A stretch of 64,000 nucleotides of DNA. Source: Nymphaea colorata (lineage: Eukaryota; Streptophyta; Magnoliopsida; Nymphaeales; Nymphaeaceae). The translations under genes were made by a program, and so were the position numbers. Below the pieces are notes generated by a model. The model worked only from the letters and a program-made list of their open reading frames with translations. It ran no database searches and was not told the origin of the DNA. How positions within the stretch are numbered: the first letter of the stretch is position 1; the number at the start of each line of letters is the position of its first letter. The DNA lies in the NCBI RefSeq assembly GCF_008831285.2, contig NC_045143.1:1089503-1153502 (forward strand), written 5' to 3'. Below, one piece after another: positions 22,101 to 35,481 of this stretch.

Positions 22101-25100
22101 TCAATCACAAGTATAGTTTGAGCCAGGTTTGAACTTGTGGGTGCATATTACTTTTAATGTCAAGACTGATACATGCTCCGTTGTCATGTGAACATTGATA
22201 ACTACATGAAGCATTACACAAATTAGCAATGTTGAATTTGGTTTTCTGTATTACAGGTGTCATAGAAAAAGTGTATCCAAATCATAGCAACATTATAGAA
22301 GCATCCTTAGATGCCTATGCTAGTAAGTAGTAATCTTAATAATAAGCACAAGAACACTAGGAATAGGATTAAATATTTAAATTACAAGATGACAATGACA
22401 ACAGTATTAAATTATTAATAATCAATTGTTGCTACACCTTATCCTAATTGGATATTGGATTTACTCTATGTCACATGGGTGCGGGTTGCGGGTGCCAGAG
22501 CAACACATCTCAAAAAATTTAACTGCAGCTGTGCGGCGAGGGTATTTGTTATTATTGCTAAAGTTATTATTATAATATATTTATATATATATATAATATA
22601 TGACAAAAATTGTCTATAAACCACAAAATTATCAAAATACTAATCAAATAATACTGTTATATGTAATACTTGTGAGGCTGAGCAACAATGGATACCGTGA
22701 ACATCAACCTTCTTCCTCCCCAGCCCTACTCTCTGCCCACCCATTCCCCATTACACACAGTCACGACTCACGCCATGGTTAAAATTGTAAAACAGTAAAT
22801 GTTGGTGCAGGATTTAGCAAAAAAAATACTCATTTAATCATTTTAATGTTCAAAAATTAAAACACAACAGTTAGAATATAAAAATTACCATTATAGCAGG
22901 CTTCACAGCACTCATAAGCCTTGAGTGGCTGTTTGGCTGAGTCTTGACCACAAAAACCAAAAAATAGAAACAAAGAACAAATAAAAACAGGCAATGAAAC
23001 ATTTACTCATTCAGATGGCAGAAACCAAACTAAGAAGCATCATTAAAAATTTTAAACTAACATCTAATGAAAAGACAAACAAAAAGGAAAGGAACAAACA
23101 TAAAAACGAAATCAATTTGACACACAATAGATTAATAAAACAAAGAAAGGGACTGTAAGATGGGATTTGAAGAACCAGATAAAGCTGCTGGAAAAAATCC
23201 GGCAAGCTTCGCCGCAGGTGGAACAACACCCCTGCAGTGCCAACCGTCTAATTGTAGTCGTCGCCGGAGGAACAAGATCCGTCGTCAGCCATTAAAAATG
23301 CAAGCGTTGGTCATCAATGGGTGCTTCAATGCAAGAGGGAGAAGACGGGAAGGGCTGCTGTAGGAGGAAGAAGCTCTCCGTGGGAAGGGTCACCATCATG
23401 CCCTAAATCGTTTTTAAAGAAACAAAAAATCAAAACATGAACAAAAAAGTCTGACATGATTTGACCGCACCTGACTCACGTCAAACGCGAGTTGGGTGCG
23501 CATTCAAAATTGAAAAAAATGGTCTGGTGCGGCTGCACCCGACTCTCATTGACTGCGGTTGGGTGCGAATCCGGGTCACACTCACACCCACACCCGCGTT
23601 GCGTCAACGTTGGTGCGTTATCAAAAATGCAGCGTCCGTGTGGCTTAGGATTTACTAGTCGTCTAGTCCTATTTTGAGCTTGTTTCGCTTCCCATTCTCT
23701 TGTTGTTGGTGTCTCAGGAGTGAGAAGAACAAATATGGCCTTTGTGGCAGTCCTATAGCATTCTTGGGACAACCTCAAACACTCGGACTATCACAAAATG
23801 TCACTTTTGGCAATCTACACATCTGAAATTTGTGTGATGGCGGATCAAACTAGCTCTTTCAGTTACAATGATGACGCTATCGACAATGTGTTAGCCGTAA
23901 GGAAATTGTGTCATCGTAGGGGGTCTTTTATAAATAGAGATAGTTAATCATGGGTCGGATCCCCTTGTTACTTGTAGTCCCAATATTCTATGGTCATACA
24001 TAGGTCGTTACTCGAAGGGGTTTGGGTTATGCAAGTAATGATGATTACCTCTCAAGAGAGGCAAGTTTAGGCCTGACTATGTGTTGGGAGGGTGCATGAG
24101 TTAGTATTAATCACTGGAATTACACACACAACACTAACAATTGGTATCAGAGCCTCGATGGCGAGTAAAGAAGTGCTCATTGCTTTGGAGAACATGAAGA
24201 AGCAGGCAGAAACTGATGGCCAGCTGCTTGTGGGATGCTTAGAAGGCGTGGAAAAGAACTTTGGTGAAATTGACTCCCGAATGCAATCGATGATGGGTGA
24301 ATTGATAGGGATGATGCGGGAGGTGTTGCAAAGAGTCAACTCAAGCAGCTTGCACCCTAACACGCCAAACCCCCATTAGATTCCAGGTATGAACACCCAT
24401 GCCTAACCCTCGTCCGGTTCATTTGTGCGTACTGGGGAAGGGTCTGGATTCCATCAACCACCCAAGATGGATTTTCCAAAGTTTTTTGGCAAAGACCCTC
24501 TCCGTTGGGTTTTTATGCCAGAAAAATATTTTGACTGCTAGGGTATTGCACTGGAAAGTCGTGTGGGACATGCAACCATCCATCTAGAAGGAACAGCTAT
24601 ATGTTGTGTTGATTGGAGAGGTAGGAAGAAGAAAGGGAACGTGAGGAAGAAAGAGAGTAGGGAGCAGTCTCATTAGTCACGGCTGCTCCTCTTCCATTAA
24701 AATAAAAAGAACTGATTAGGGTTATGTCTTACCCCTTACATAAAGAGTCCAAGAAAAAATTAAAATTCAAAGAACTACCTAATAAATAAAGTTTCAAGAT
24801 ACAGAAAACCTCAAACCAGTACGTTTTCTCAACACTTTCCCTCAAGTTGGAGCATAGATGTCTATCGTGCTCAGCTTGCTAGAACGTTTCATGAAATCTG
24901 ATATAGCAAGAACTTTGTTAAATATATCTACAGCTTGATCTTCTGAAGCAACATATTCAATAGAAATAATTTTGCTTGAGCCAAGTCCCTAATATAATGA
25001 CAATCAATTTTGATATGCTTGGTCCGTTCATAAAAGACTTGATTATTGGCTATATAAGTAGCCGCTTTATTATCACATTGCATTTTTATAGGCAATTCTA

Positions 25101-28100
25101 TCTAAATTCCAAGGTGTCCTTCTAGCATGGCTCTCAACCAAGTGATTTCGGTGGCAGTTTGGATCATGGCTTAGTATTTTGACTCTTCACTAAACCGAGC
25201 TACAACAGCTTGCTTTTTACTTTTCCAAGAGACTAAGTTACCACCAATAAAAGTACAGAATCCCATAGTGGACTTTCTGTCATCAATAGAGCTTGCATAA
25301 TCTGCATCAGAATAAGCCTCTATCTGGAGTGAAATTTTTTTTCTAAAAAATAGACCCTTTCCAGGGGAACCTTTTAGAAATTTCAATAATATCATAGTTG
25401 CATCCCAATGGACTTTTCTTGGCTTATCCATAAACTGACTTAGTTTTCCCACAACAAAAGATATATCAGGTCTAGTAATGGTTACATATAGTAGATTTTC
25501 AATCAGCAACCGATATGATTTGCTATCAACAAGTTCAAATTTATCATCATATAAGTGAATACGAGAATTCATAGGAATATATGCTGATTTTGTTCCAATC
25601 ATATCTGTCTCTTGTAGCAACTCAAGAACATATTTTTTTAGGAAAGATCTAAACCTTTTTGCTACTTTTATCCCCAATAAGTAACGCAGAGAGACAAGGT
25701 CTTAAGTAACAAAATGTTGTTGGAGATACTTCTTTATGTCTTGTATTTCTTGGTCACTGTCACTAATTAAAATAATGTCATCCACATACATCACCATAAC
25801 AACCATACCTTTTTGAGGTCTTTTTATGAACAATGAATGATCTAAAAGAGATATATAGAATCCAAACTTGGACACAACATCACACAACTTTTGAAACTAT
25901 GCTCTGAGACTTTGCTTTAGACCATATATAGCCTTCTTTAACAAATAGACCTTGGTACGCTCCCTTGTTTCTCAAAGCCTGACAGATACTGCATATAAAC
26001 TGCTTCAGATAAATCCCTATACAGAAAGACATTTTTGACATTTAATTGGTACATATTTCATCCATAATGAACTGCCACAGATATAATTAGTTGTATAGTA
26101 CCCAGATGTGCTTCAAAGAAATCAATACCATATATATGTGTGTAACCTTTTGCCACCAACCGTGCCTTGTATCGATCGACTATACAATCAGAGTTATATT
26201 TGATAGTAAATACTCATTTCGAGCCGATAATATCTGCCCCAAAAGGCGGTTCAACAAGATCCCAAGTGTGGCAGGATATTAGAGAGTCCATCTCCTCTAT
26301 CATTGCTTGGTACAAGAGTCCAAAATAGCTTGTTCATGTGCAATAAGAACTGAAGTAGCTGACAAGGCATTAATAAATTTACACATATGATCTCTCAAAT
26401 GAGATGTACTAAAAAATTTGGAAAGAAGATGAATTGTGCATTGTTTGATCCTTTTACGTAGTGCAATTGGTAGTTCATCCGGATGAGAAGTAATGATGAT
26501 TACATCTTGGTGAGAGGCAAGTTCAGGCCTGACTGTATGTTGGGAGGGTGCATGAGTTGGTGTTAATCACGGAAATTACACACAGAACCATAACACAATG
26601 CATAACTATTTTAATAAGCTGTGCTTTTGTAAAACCTTATCACAATGCATAAGAATCAGATCTGTGAGTCCTATTTAATGTAACACTACTATACAAGACA
26701 CCAAAAATCATACAGTTTCATCCTAAAACAAGGTTTGAATGTGAATGTGGGCAGGGGGCTTTTCAAGATCTGCTGTAAACCATGAAAGTGGGGCAAAGAC
26801 AGGGCTAGCTGGAATTTTCACAGGGATAATTATAGGATGTGCCCTCTTTATCCTGACACCTTTGTTTACAGATATTCCCCAGGTATAGTTTCCATGGAAA
26901 CTCTGATGTTATGAGTAAGATTTTTTTAGTTATGACGTCTTTTCTTGTCTGACTGCAGTGTGTTCTTGCTGCCATTGTCATCTCTGCTGTAATTGGTCTT
27001 GTAAGTATTCTTCCATTTGGTTCATAAGCAATCCAAGTTACTAAGAATGTATTTCAAATTCAGCCTTTCCTTCGTATGTTGACATCCGAACATAGAAACA
27101 GTCATATCTGGGGTGTGGCTCATTTCAGCCGTTCATTTCTTATTTTATGGATTTATTTGTACCCATGACCAAAAAAAGTTGGTGCATAAAGAAACAAGAA
27201 GTTGGAACATGTTAGAGAAGAACATAAATGTTCCTTTGTTGACTCAACTGTGTTAGAATGTCTATTGAAATTCAAACTTCCTTCAAAAGTTACGAACTTA
27301 CGAGTAGAAAGCTGCGATTATTATCTAACAGTTAGAAATTGGTTGAACTAAAACACAACACACCCAAAAGAAAAGTATCTGTTGAGATGTATGTGCAGCA
27401 AGATCAAAATTTAATTGTCTAGACTTCTGACTACCCACTAGAAAATGTAGAGACAGCGTGTGAAGAGGCCATGTTGCCTAGTTGACAAGTTTTCTAATCC
27501 TTTAAAACTGGGCTGCAAGGGCTTGTTGTGTGCCTCGTATGATCATTCTCTTTTTGTTTTCAGGTGGATTATGATGAAGCTATTCTACTGTGGCGTATAA
27601 ACAAGAAAGATTTTCTTCTTTGGACCATTGCTTGTATTGTGACCTTGTTCCTTGGAATTGAGATTGGGGTGCTCGTCGGGGTAAGTAATCAAATTATTTC
27701 GTGGCATGTCTTTGGCAGTGGTGGTGGGTGGGGGAAGGAGATTGATGAGGCTTCTTTCCTTTTTTTGTCTCATATCCTCCAATATCCATGTTTGTACATA
27801 TCATTGGTTCTTTATCTGCCTTTCATTATGGTTTCTCGTATTATTTTCTGTGTTTACACATTGGCGCAGTGGGGAAGAGGACCGCTCCTCTAACCCACGG
27901 TCAATACCTGTAGGAAAATGAAAGAAGTTAAGGTTTTATTAAACTCGAGACTCCACTACGGACCCCTGGATTTGGACCTAAGGTTGGATTCAGGAATAAA
28001 AACAGATATGAGCTAGGATTCAAGATTGCATTTGATTTGAGTTAGAGTTTAGATTTGGGTTTGGGTTTAGGCTCAAACGAAGAGGATGGTTGGTCGGAAT

Positions 28101-31100
28101 TGATTTAGAATGGAAAACGGATCGGATTTGGAATAACTCGGTTGCTCCAGATCTAGAACCGGTCCAGGGGCTTGAAGAATCGGCCAAAATCGGGCGTATC
28201 GGTTCGTCTCGAGCCTGGAACCTGTTTGAACCGGTTTTCCGACGCGCCGGAATGCCAAACGAGGTTCTGGATCCCATTTTGGGACCCAGACCCGTCGAGG
28301 AGGTCGATCCCTCGCCCGAGCATTTGGGCGAGGTCGCCCCTGTCCTCCACCGTCTGGCGGCGTGTGGGAGAGCCGGAAGGTTGGCCGTCTTGCTTCGTCC
28401 GGCCAGCGGCCGGTCGGCGGGACGCACGGCGCTGACTGTCTGTTAGTTGCTGAAGAAAACACTTTTCTTTCACGCTTCGGCAGTGACAACGGGGTGTTGT
28501 TGTGGGTTTATCTTCGGTGCTGCAACCGCTTCATTCGTGCCATTTTCTGGTGTTGTCCTCCTGTCTACTGGTTCGGCGAGGTTGTCGCCAACCATTGGTG
28601 CCTTACTCGCCTGCTATTCAAGGATGTTGCGGTCCTTAAATTCTGATTTTATTGACTGATTACCTTCAACCTGTAGCCTCCGTGCTTCAAGGGAATCCAC
28701 GCTCTTCGTGTATTCAGCGAGGTCTTCACTCATCCGTGCTTCCATCGAATCCATCCTTTTCGACCATGCAGTGAGGCCTTCACTCATGCGCTGCATGTCC
28801 TCTTGCATGGTTATCATCATAACGCCTTGATCGTTGCTTCTGGCATAACAAGATGGTCCCTCAAGTCCTCGCCCATTGTTGAAGACAGAGGAAGAACCTG
28901 ACTTTGATACCCCTTTGACGCAGTGGGGAATAGGACTGCTCCTCTAACCCACGGTCAATACCTAATTTAAACTAAGGAAATCAAATAGAACATAAACGAA
29001 AGGGAAATAACTGTGGGAAAGAGAGAATCAAAGAGATTATTAGGGTTTCATTTACAAATGAGGTTCTAAACATCTTTATATAGCTTAAAGAGGACCCCTG
29101 GATCTAGATCCAAAATAAAATAACAATAAATAAAAGACCTAAAATGCTAGAACTGGTTCCGAATAAAATAAAATAATAAATAAAACCCAAATCGGAACCA
29201 AATCTTATTTTCATGCTCTGCTCCTGCGTCACATCTCCTCTGTAGTCTTTAACTTTCTGCTATCTGTCGCAAATGCATTGAAAGTTAACATAGATTCCAT
29301 CATCCATGCTTGAGATTGGGCATGACATGGAAGACGCGTAGGTTCATTTCATGACTTCATTCTTGCTTCTCAGGTTGCAGGTGCTTAGTTATATCTGAGC
29401 AGGCTGTGCAATGAACTTGGTAGCTCACCAGTTGCCTAAATTCATCCTGTTTTTAAAAACTAGGTTGTTGGAACTTCATTTAAAGATCATTAATGAAATG
29501 GGTTTCAACTTTATCTCGGCTAGCAGTTTGGCAAGCATGTGAGTAACAATTCCATGCTTTTCACTTATGAAGGGATATTTTATGATACATAACATCGGAC
29601 AAATTCAATCTCGGTTCAGAAAAAATTCACAGTTCTACTAGCTCCTTGTATGTTGATGGATCTTTTGCATTGGACACAATGCTGGCTTATCTGCACTAAA
29701 TTCATTTGGACATATAGGATGAAATGTTTAAGTGTGATTTAACTGAATGTGACACTGCTTAGGTTGTAACTTAATGTGGAGATATTAATTATTTTCTAAG
29801 CTGACATCGTCAGAAATAGAATTCTCACCCAGATATCTGGGAATGTAAGATGAATAATTTGGATGCCTGAGAATTCTCAGATCATATATTGGTAACTAAT
29901 AAATTTAGGTTTGAACTACTGTATTCTTAACTGTTGTGCTCAATCAGAAATTTAGTTAGTTGGAAAGTCATGTTCTCAACAATGATCGAAGAATGCAAAT
30001 CTGGGAATTCTCAAAATAATGCAGCACATTGCAAGTTGCTTGGCTGGATTGTTGATATAATGGCAGTACACAGCACCTTGCTTGGCTGGCTAGTTGAGAT
30101 GGGAATTCTCTCTTTGTGGATTCCTAAACACATACATATTCAGTTGCAACTTCGTCTGTTGAAGTAAATTTTTGGTAAACCTGCTTTGGGCGGGACCTAT
30201 TTCCAGTTGGAGAAATATGCTCCCAATTAGAATTGGATTTAACTGTCAGGTTTTGACCCAAATGGTCATCTCAGTGAACATGTTTATCATTTATCTGCAT
30301 CATAATCAATGGCGTACATCCGTATTATCAACATGCCTAAACATCATATGCCACTTGCTCTAAATGGTAAAGATGCACTTGTAACATATTTGTACCTAGA
30401 TATGTAGTCTTGGACTCTCATGACGTTTAAATTTCTATTTTGCTTTATACCATAAGCCCGAGGTTCTGGTTACCTAGGATGGCTAATTTCAACTTCTAGT
30501 GTTATTTGATGCCTATTTTGTGTTCTTTTTCCTTTAATTGTTTCACAGATTACCTTTCTTCCATTAAATTATATCTTATGCCATGGCGAAATGTATTTAC
30601 ATTCCTATTCTTCATCAGCTAGATGTTAGCTAGTAGGATTTATATGTTGAAGGGAATGGGGAATGCTTTATGGTCATAAATCAACTCATGTTACTATACT
30701 GAAATGTACTACCATAGTTGCTTTCTGAAATATAAGGTACTGCTGGTGTAGGTTGTGGCTTCCCTTGCTTTCGTTATTCATGAATCTGCAAATCCACATA
30801 TTGGTAAACTATTTATCCTATATACCATTTTTGTGCTTTAAATCTGTGAGCACATATTGTAATGTTTATTGATCGTTATGTCATGAACCTCTCAAAAACA
30901 TGCGTATGGTAAAATTGTTTTCAGCGACACTTGGGGACTGCACATCCAATTATACATCTGGAACACAATTTGGCATGGTAGGGCCTCACCTTCCTGGAGA
31001 ATAAGAAACAGTGACTGATTATTCTGCAACTATCAACCTGGAGCAGATATTTATGAGCTGTCTATTGTTGAGTTTACAGAGTAACTAGTATTGACTGCCA

Positions 31101-34004
31101 TCGTTGATCTATCCTACTAATATAAATTTAAAGGCCACAAAATTAGTAAGAGTAGTATGAAATTGAAATAACTCTGTGATTGGTTTTAAATTAATGGCTA
31201 AGCCTCATTAAGCAAGTGGCAAGGTTGCTAAGACAACTCTCTAATGGGGATTGTAGTAACGGCATGGTTGAGGATAGGTGGTACTTTGGGTCTATCTAGT
31301 GAAGATGGGGACGGACTCTCCTCAGTATCCATTTGACCTAGTCTTTAACTGCCATCAAGTTGGCCTAGACCAGGTTGTCCAACTAGTCCATCCACGCACA
31401 AAAGTGAATTTTTGAGTTCTGAGATTATTAGTTTCAGTCTTTCAGAAATGCTTAAAAAGTTATTTTTTATGTGTTTACCCTTAATGCGACTGTAATAAGA
31501 CTATGAAATTTATTCATGTTTAACCATACAAATGATTTGCAAAACTAGGACAGAATATCACTTGATGAATGAGCTTTACAAGCAGTGTTGCCTTTCTTCA
31601 CTCACGCGATATAGAAGTTGTATCCACTGTTTCTGCTATTAAAGTTTTTCTCCATATTGTTTGATGACTGATTGCATGAGAAACCATAATGAATTCCTCA
31701 TTCTTTTTACATGATTGAATGCATATGCTCATTATGTCCCAGTTTCCTCAATGCAAGTATATGCAATTGAGGGTGGCACATCAAATCCCCTAACTGCCTC
31801 TGGGGTTTTCATTCTAGCATGTCAAGTTAGCTCCTTTATGTCCTTGAGTCATATAGGAATCTTACATTTTCTTGAATTGTGAGGAAATCAATGTAAGGAA
31901 CACTAGATGAACTTACCTTTTTGCTGTTAACTTTTCTAGAATCAGGATGTGCTTCTTACGTATGTTATTTTTTGTGTTATGTTACTTATTCTAAAGCCTT
32001 TCGCTGCAGCTGTCCTAGGCCGACTTCCTGGAACCACTATCTACCGGAACACCCAACAGTATCCAGAATCCTACACTTACAGTGGGATTGTAATTGTCCG
32101 GGTGGATGCACCTATATATTTTGCTAACATTAGCTATATCAGAGAGTGGTAATGATCCTCACTCTCTATGCTCTTCTGCATGGAACAAAAAAAATGCAAA
32201 CCAAAATTTTAACTTTTCATAAGGCTGCAAGTTTTTTCCTGTCATAGTACGCATGCAATAAGGCAAGCTCCATGTGATAATTCGGTTGTTTTCTTTTGAT
32301 TTTGACTGCTTTCACTTAAGTCCATGACATTTAACATATTACGTACACGGCAAGTTCATTCTGGAGATTTTTTATTTTTTCCTGTTTCATGTGCAACTTC
32401 ATGTATATAGCTGTTCTGGGACCACCATGTTTGCATCCTTAATCATACTTAATAAATATAACAATTTTACTTAATTTTAAATGCTTCTTACTTTTTTTAG
32501 TTAGGTTTAGTAAATGTCTTCATAAGTCAAATTCTGTTAAAATTATGTCAAACTGTTAGCTTAGAGTTTACATATAAAAACAACTAAAACAAACAACAAA
32601 ATTCTGCCTCATGTATTAATAAAATGAAAAGATTGCTCTATTTTTGGTCATTGAGATTTGGTGCCTCTGCTTTTCATGTGCTTCAGGTACCTATTTGTTA
32701 TAAAATCTCCAACTTATCCATTTTATTAGGATACATTCATGAGTAATTGTAACCCTTTCAACACGAGATTAAATGGAAGGCTCATCACTCAACTCTGGCG
32801 GAAGTGTGAGAATATCTGAAAGGCATCACAGCTATTGCGAGCTTATTGATTACCATTAACAACTTGATTAATTAGAAATTTAACTTGAACCTTGGTGGCA
32901 AATTTTCTTTAAAAGTTTTGATTTTTAGATCAGAATACTTGGTCTCTGTTTCTTTGGCAGGCTACAGGAGCTTGTAGTAAATGGTAAAAGAAGCACGGTG
33001 GGTGGCCCAGAAGCTGAAAAAGTTCACTTTGTTATTATTGAAATGGATCGTAAGTCCTTTTTAATGCATATCTTTTTTAGTTCAAGCAAGATTGCAATTC
33101 ATGAATTGCATACATGGAACACTATGGTGGAAAATTGCGGTTTTTCCATTTTCTTCATGAATTGTATACATGAACATTATCTTTTGTGTACACCTGTCAA
33201 TTTTCTTATGACTTGCTACTATAAACATGTTGTGAACAAAAAGTGGTAGTCTACTAGATATATTTTGGTATTATCATAAGGAAACTTTGTGGTGATTGTT
33301 GACTTTGTAAATGTTTCTGTACATATTTAGTGGGGAAACTCCCAAAATTATTGAGAAAAAAAAAACATTGTGGAATATCTTGTTTTATCAGCAACAAGGA
33401 AGTTCACCCCTCCTCATCTTCATGTGTAGGACTATCTTCTATGTTTCTCCTCACTTTGTTTTTGCATTGCTCTGCCAGTTGTGGCAGTTTTCAGCTTCCA
33501 CCTATTTTTTCTCTTCACCATAAAAAATTGTCATTTGTCCACATCTTTCAAGCTTCAGAAATCTGATATGTTTTCATTTCTGATGCAGCTGTTACATATA
33601 TTGACTCCAGTGCTGTTCAAGCTCTGAAGGACCTTCATTATGTGTACAAATCTCACAGCGTCCAAGTAAAATCTGTTTTAAGCCCTGATTTCCTTGATTT
33701 GATGATCAAATGCAACTGCCAACCTTATTTCCCTTCTGACTCAAATGTTCTGTAGCTCGCAGTGGTCAACCCAAATCACAAAGTTTGGAAGAGGCTTACA
33801 ATTTCCGGAGTTCTGGAGCTCGTGGGCAAGGAATGGCATTTTGTGAGAGTGCATGATGCTGTTCAAGTGTGCCTCGAACATATGCTCTGGCTGAAAGAGG
33901 CACCAAGAGGCGCTGACATGATGAGGAAGGATGAAAACGTTATCCTGGAGGTAGGGACACAAAATAATGGTGATTTGGACCCAGAAGGTGAAGCCCTTGT
34001 TTGA
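16176..34004 (+). CDS. SULTR4: SULTR4-type (vacuolar) sulfate transporter, 17 exons
   Basis: Exons: 16176-16466, 18037-18085, 18318-18519, 18831-18999, 19606-19671, 19809-19916, 20572-20679, 20772-20837, 21891-21951, 26755-26882, 26959-27000, 27564-27680, 30752-30803, 32010-32148, 32961-33049, 33589-33665 and 33756-34004. All phases close to give 670 aa, close to about 685 aa for Arabidopsis SULTR4;1. Group 4 transporters move sulfate out of the vacuole across the tonoplast. The N-terminus is cytosolic. Conserved transporter segments include [77 protein letters not shown] and [20 protein letters not shown]-terminal STAS domain (about 505-640) includes [14 protein letters not shown] and [17 protein letters not shown]. 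Intron 1 appears to start with GC. Introns 9 (4.8 kb) and 12 (3.1 kb) carry retroelement fragments. Group 4 assignment rests on the [15 protein letters not shown] and C-terminal similarity. Confidence 0.93.
16467..18036 (+). other. SULTR4 intron 1 with non-canonical GC donor
   Basis: Exon 1 must end at GTTCCCCAG to keep VPQ joined to AMSYSKLAG of exon 2, and the intron then begins GCCTGTCC. The next GT (16470-16471) would shift the frame. The acceptor GTGAGCAG is normal. GC-AG introns are a known minor class, though the usual consensus is AG|GCAAGT, so this is a weak example. Confidence 0.6.
24033..24139 (+). mobile_element. LTR end of a Gypsy-like retroelement (left copy)
   Basis: This 107-bp block matches 26488-26594 with few differences and ends in TAACA. 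It is followed almost immediately by TGGTATCAGAGCC (24142-24154), the classic primer-binding site complementary to initiator methionine tRNA. A TATAAATAG string at about 23930 is probably the LTR promoter, so the LTR extends left. The true left border could not be found because the other copy is truncated. Confidence 0.7.
24158..24606 (+). pseudogene. Broken gag-like region of the same Gypsy-like element
   Basis: The frame starts just after the primer-binding site with ATG, is coiled-coil-like and stops at about 24379. Sequence resembling the retrotransposon gag core ([13 protein letters not shown], then [12 protein letters not shown]) resumes at about 24470 in another frame and contains an internal stop. 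It is cut at 24606 by the Copia-type LTR. It is non-functional and lies inside intron 9 of the sulfate transporter. Confidence 0.65.
24607..24834 (-). mobile_element. Copia-type LTR (3' LTR of a minus-strand element)
   Basis: Borders are TGTTGA and TCAACA, as expected of an LTR. On the minus strand it is preceded by the polypurine-like string CAACTTGAGGGAAAG at about 24835-24849, the usual 3'-LTR junction of plant Copia elements. Its insertion interrupts the Gypsy-like gag remnant. Confidence 0.7.
24835..26487 (-). mobile_element. Truncated Copia-type pol region (reverse transcriptase and RNase H)
   Basis: Minus-strand frames at 25171-25677 and 25702-25887 show Copia reverse transcriptase and RNase H features: the YVDDIIL catalytic motif, [13 protein letters not shown] and [15 protein letters not shown]. 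More degraded pol sequence extends to about 26340. Frames are broken between blocks and no 5' LTR is seen, so the copy is 5'-truncated and defective. It lies antisense to the host gene. Confidence 0.85.
26488..26594 (+). mobile_element. LTR end of the Gypsy-like retroelement (right copy)
   Basis: It matches 24033-24139 over exactly 107 bp in the same orientation and ends in TAACA. The part of the LTR upstream of this block is missing, so the right LTR is truncated at its junction with the Copia-derived segment. Confidence 0.65.
27862..29240 (-). mobile_element. Degenerate LTR-type retroelement in SULTR4 intron 12
   Basis: A 44-bp block at 27866-27909 recurs at 28920-28963 with two differences, in the same orientation. 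Next to the right copy, on the minus strand, lies GGGGTATCAAAGTCAGG, similar to a Met-tRNA primer site, so the copies look like the U5 ends of two LTRs of a minus-strand element. A short coiled-coil frame (28614-28820 minus) could be a gag remnant. The interior 28090-28440 is GC-rich with open but unrecognisable frames on both strands. The right end is estimated. Confidence 0.5.
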
Positions 34005-35481
34005 TAAAGGATCAGTCTGGATTGTCACATCGTGCCTTTCCTAAAATCCTCGTTAAGGCTCCGATATAGTTACTAAGCATCTCTGCCATCCTTGGCCGTA
34101 GGTACCAAAAAATGTATGGCAACCATCGTTGCATGAACTGGGAAATAATGGGCTTTGTAATGTCTATGTTGGTCGTAGCGTGTTACATATTTATACTGCA
34201 ACTATCGTTGCATGATCTAGGCGATAATGAGCTTTGTAATGTGTGTAACCTTTGTGTATATATCGAAATGGTATGTCGCAGCATGTTGTAGTATTTAAAT
34301 GAAAGCTGCCTCCTTGCTCTTCTATCCCCTCTAGATATATGTGTATATATGGGTATGTTCTGTTTCTTCCAGGACTTTATTATGGACATTGAGAATTTCT
34401 GTCAACCATTCACCCAATGTTGTCAATATCGGCGTTATGTTGGCTGATGCTCATCCTGCCAAGGAAACTAAAAGAGTTTTGATTATTGCCCTGAGATGAA
34501 ATGGTAGTTGCCATTTATTAGCAATGGCTTCACATAAGGGGTATGGTTTTAACTTTAATCTTGTTTATTTACTCTAAAGATTAGGACATATTCATATAAC
34601 ACTACCAAAATACTAGTGTTCCTTGAACCTGCCACAATTTTTAAGACAAATTCAATCTATCTCTTTTAAGACAAATTCAATCTATCTCAATCTTTGGGGA
34701 AAATCATCAAATTTGTTACTGTTCCCATTGTCAGATGACCTCATTGTGGATGATCTTAGGATGCTTATTAGTGGTAGTTTGCATCAGTTTCATGGTAATT
34801 TTTGGCAATTTTACCAAGCAATTATTTGTTTTGCTGTCACATATAATTAGTTGCAGTTATGAGCTTTGGAACCCTTCGCATGAACCCTCATTCATGTCAC
34901 TAGTTTGTTCACATGGAAGAAGATCTTTTGTGCTTTTCCTTTTCTTTTTTATTGAGGGGAGAGCTAATTGTACGTGGCCTATCCATAGACGCGCATAGTC
35001 AGCAGGGTAAGATCCTCAAGCAAGAGACAATTCAAGCTCATGAAATTTCATTTGAGAATGATGCTTCTTGAGTAGAGGTACAAATGGATCAATGGATTCA
35101 GAGTGGAGTTTTCGTATTTTTTTTTTCTTTTTCTTTTTTGGTTCTATTGGATCCAATCCTCTTTGGGTCTCCATATGTTTATCCAATCCGAATCCGATCC
35201 ATCCCACCCGTCTCAGGTAACTCCAAAGAACCGGATCACGGCGGCCGTCCCGTGAGCAAGCGGTTCGTACGGCAGCTCTTGGGTTTGCGACTCTCGATCG
35301 TCTATCTCAGGATGGTCGTACGACGTGGTCCACCGATCAAGACGAAGCTTCCGTTCATCTCAAGACGGACGGTTCTCCACAAGGGCATGAACACGGAACG
35401 TAGGGAAGGCATTTCAAATAGCTAGAAGGTTCGAAGCCCGGGAAACTCTCTTTCTCTCTCGGAACAGAGGAAGAGGAGAAA
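34005..35481. other. Intergenic: SULTR4 3' flank and RAD51D promoter
   Basis: The first few hundred bases are AT-rich and presumably the 3' UTR of the transporter. A direct 24-bp repetition around TTTAAGACAAATTCAATCTATCTC lies at about 34640-34690. At 35140-35210 there are GATCC/CCGAATC motifs of the dispersed family seen elsewhere in the window. From 35220 to 35430 the DNA is GC-rich, as expected of a promoter and 5' leader of the RAD51D gene. Confidence 0.35.

Noticed and set aside
28020-28489. Several 90-138-codon frames on both strands in SULTR4 intron 12
   Set aside because: All lie in one GC-rich segment inside a retroelement-like region, open in multiple frames, with no recognisable domain.
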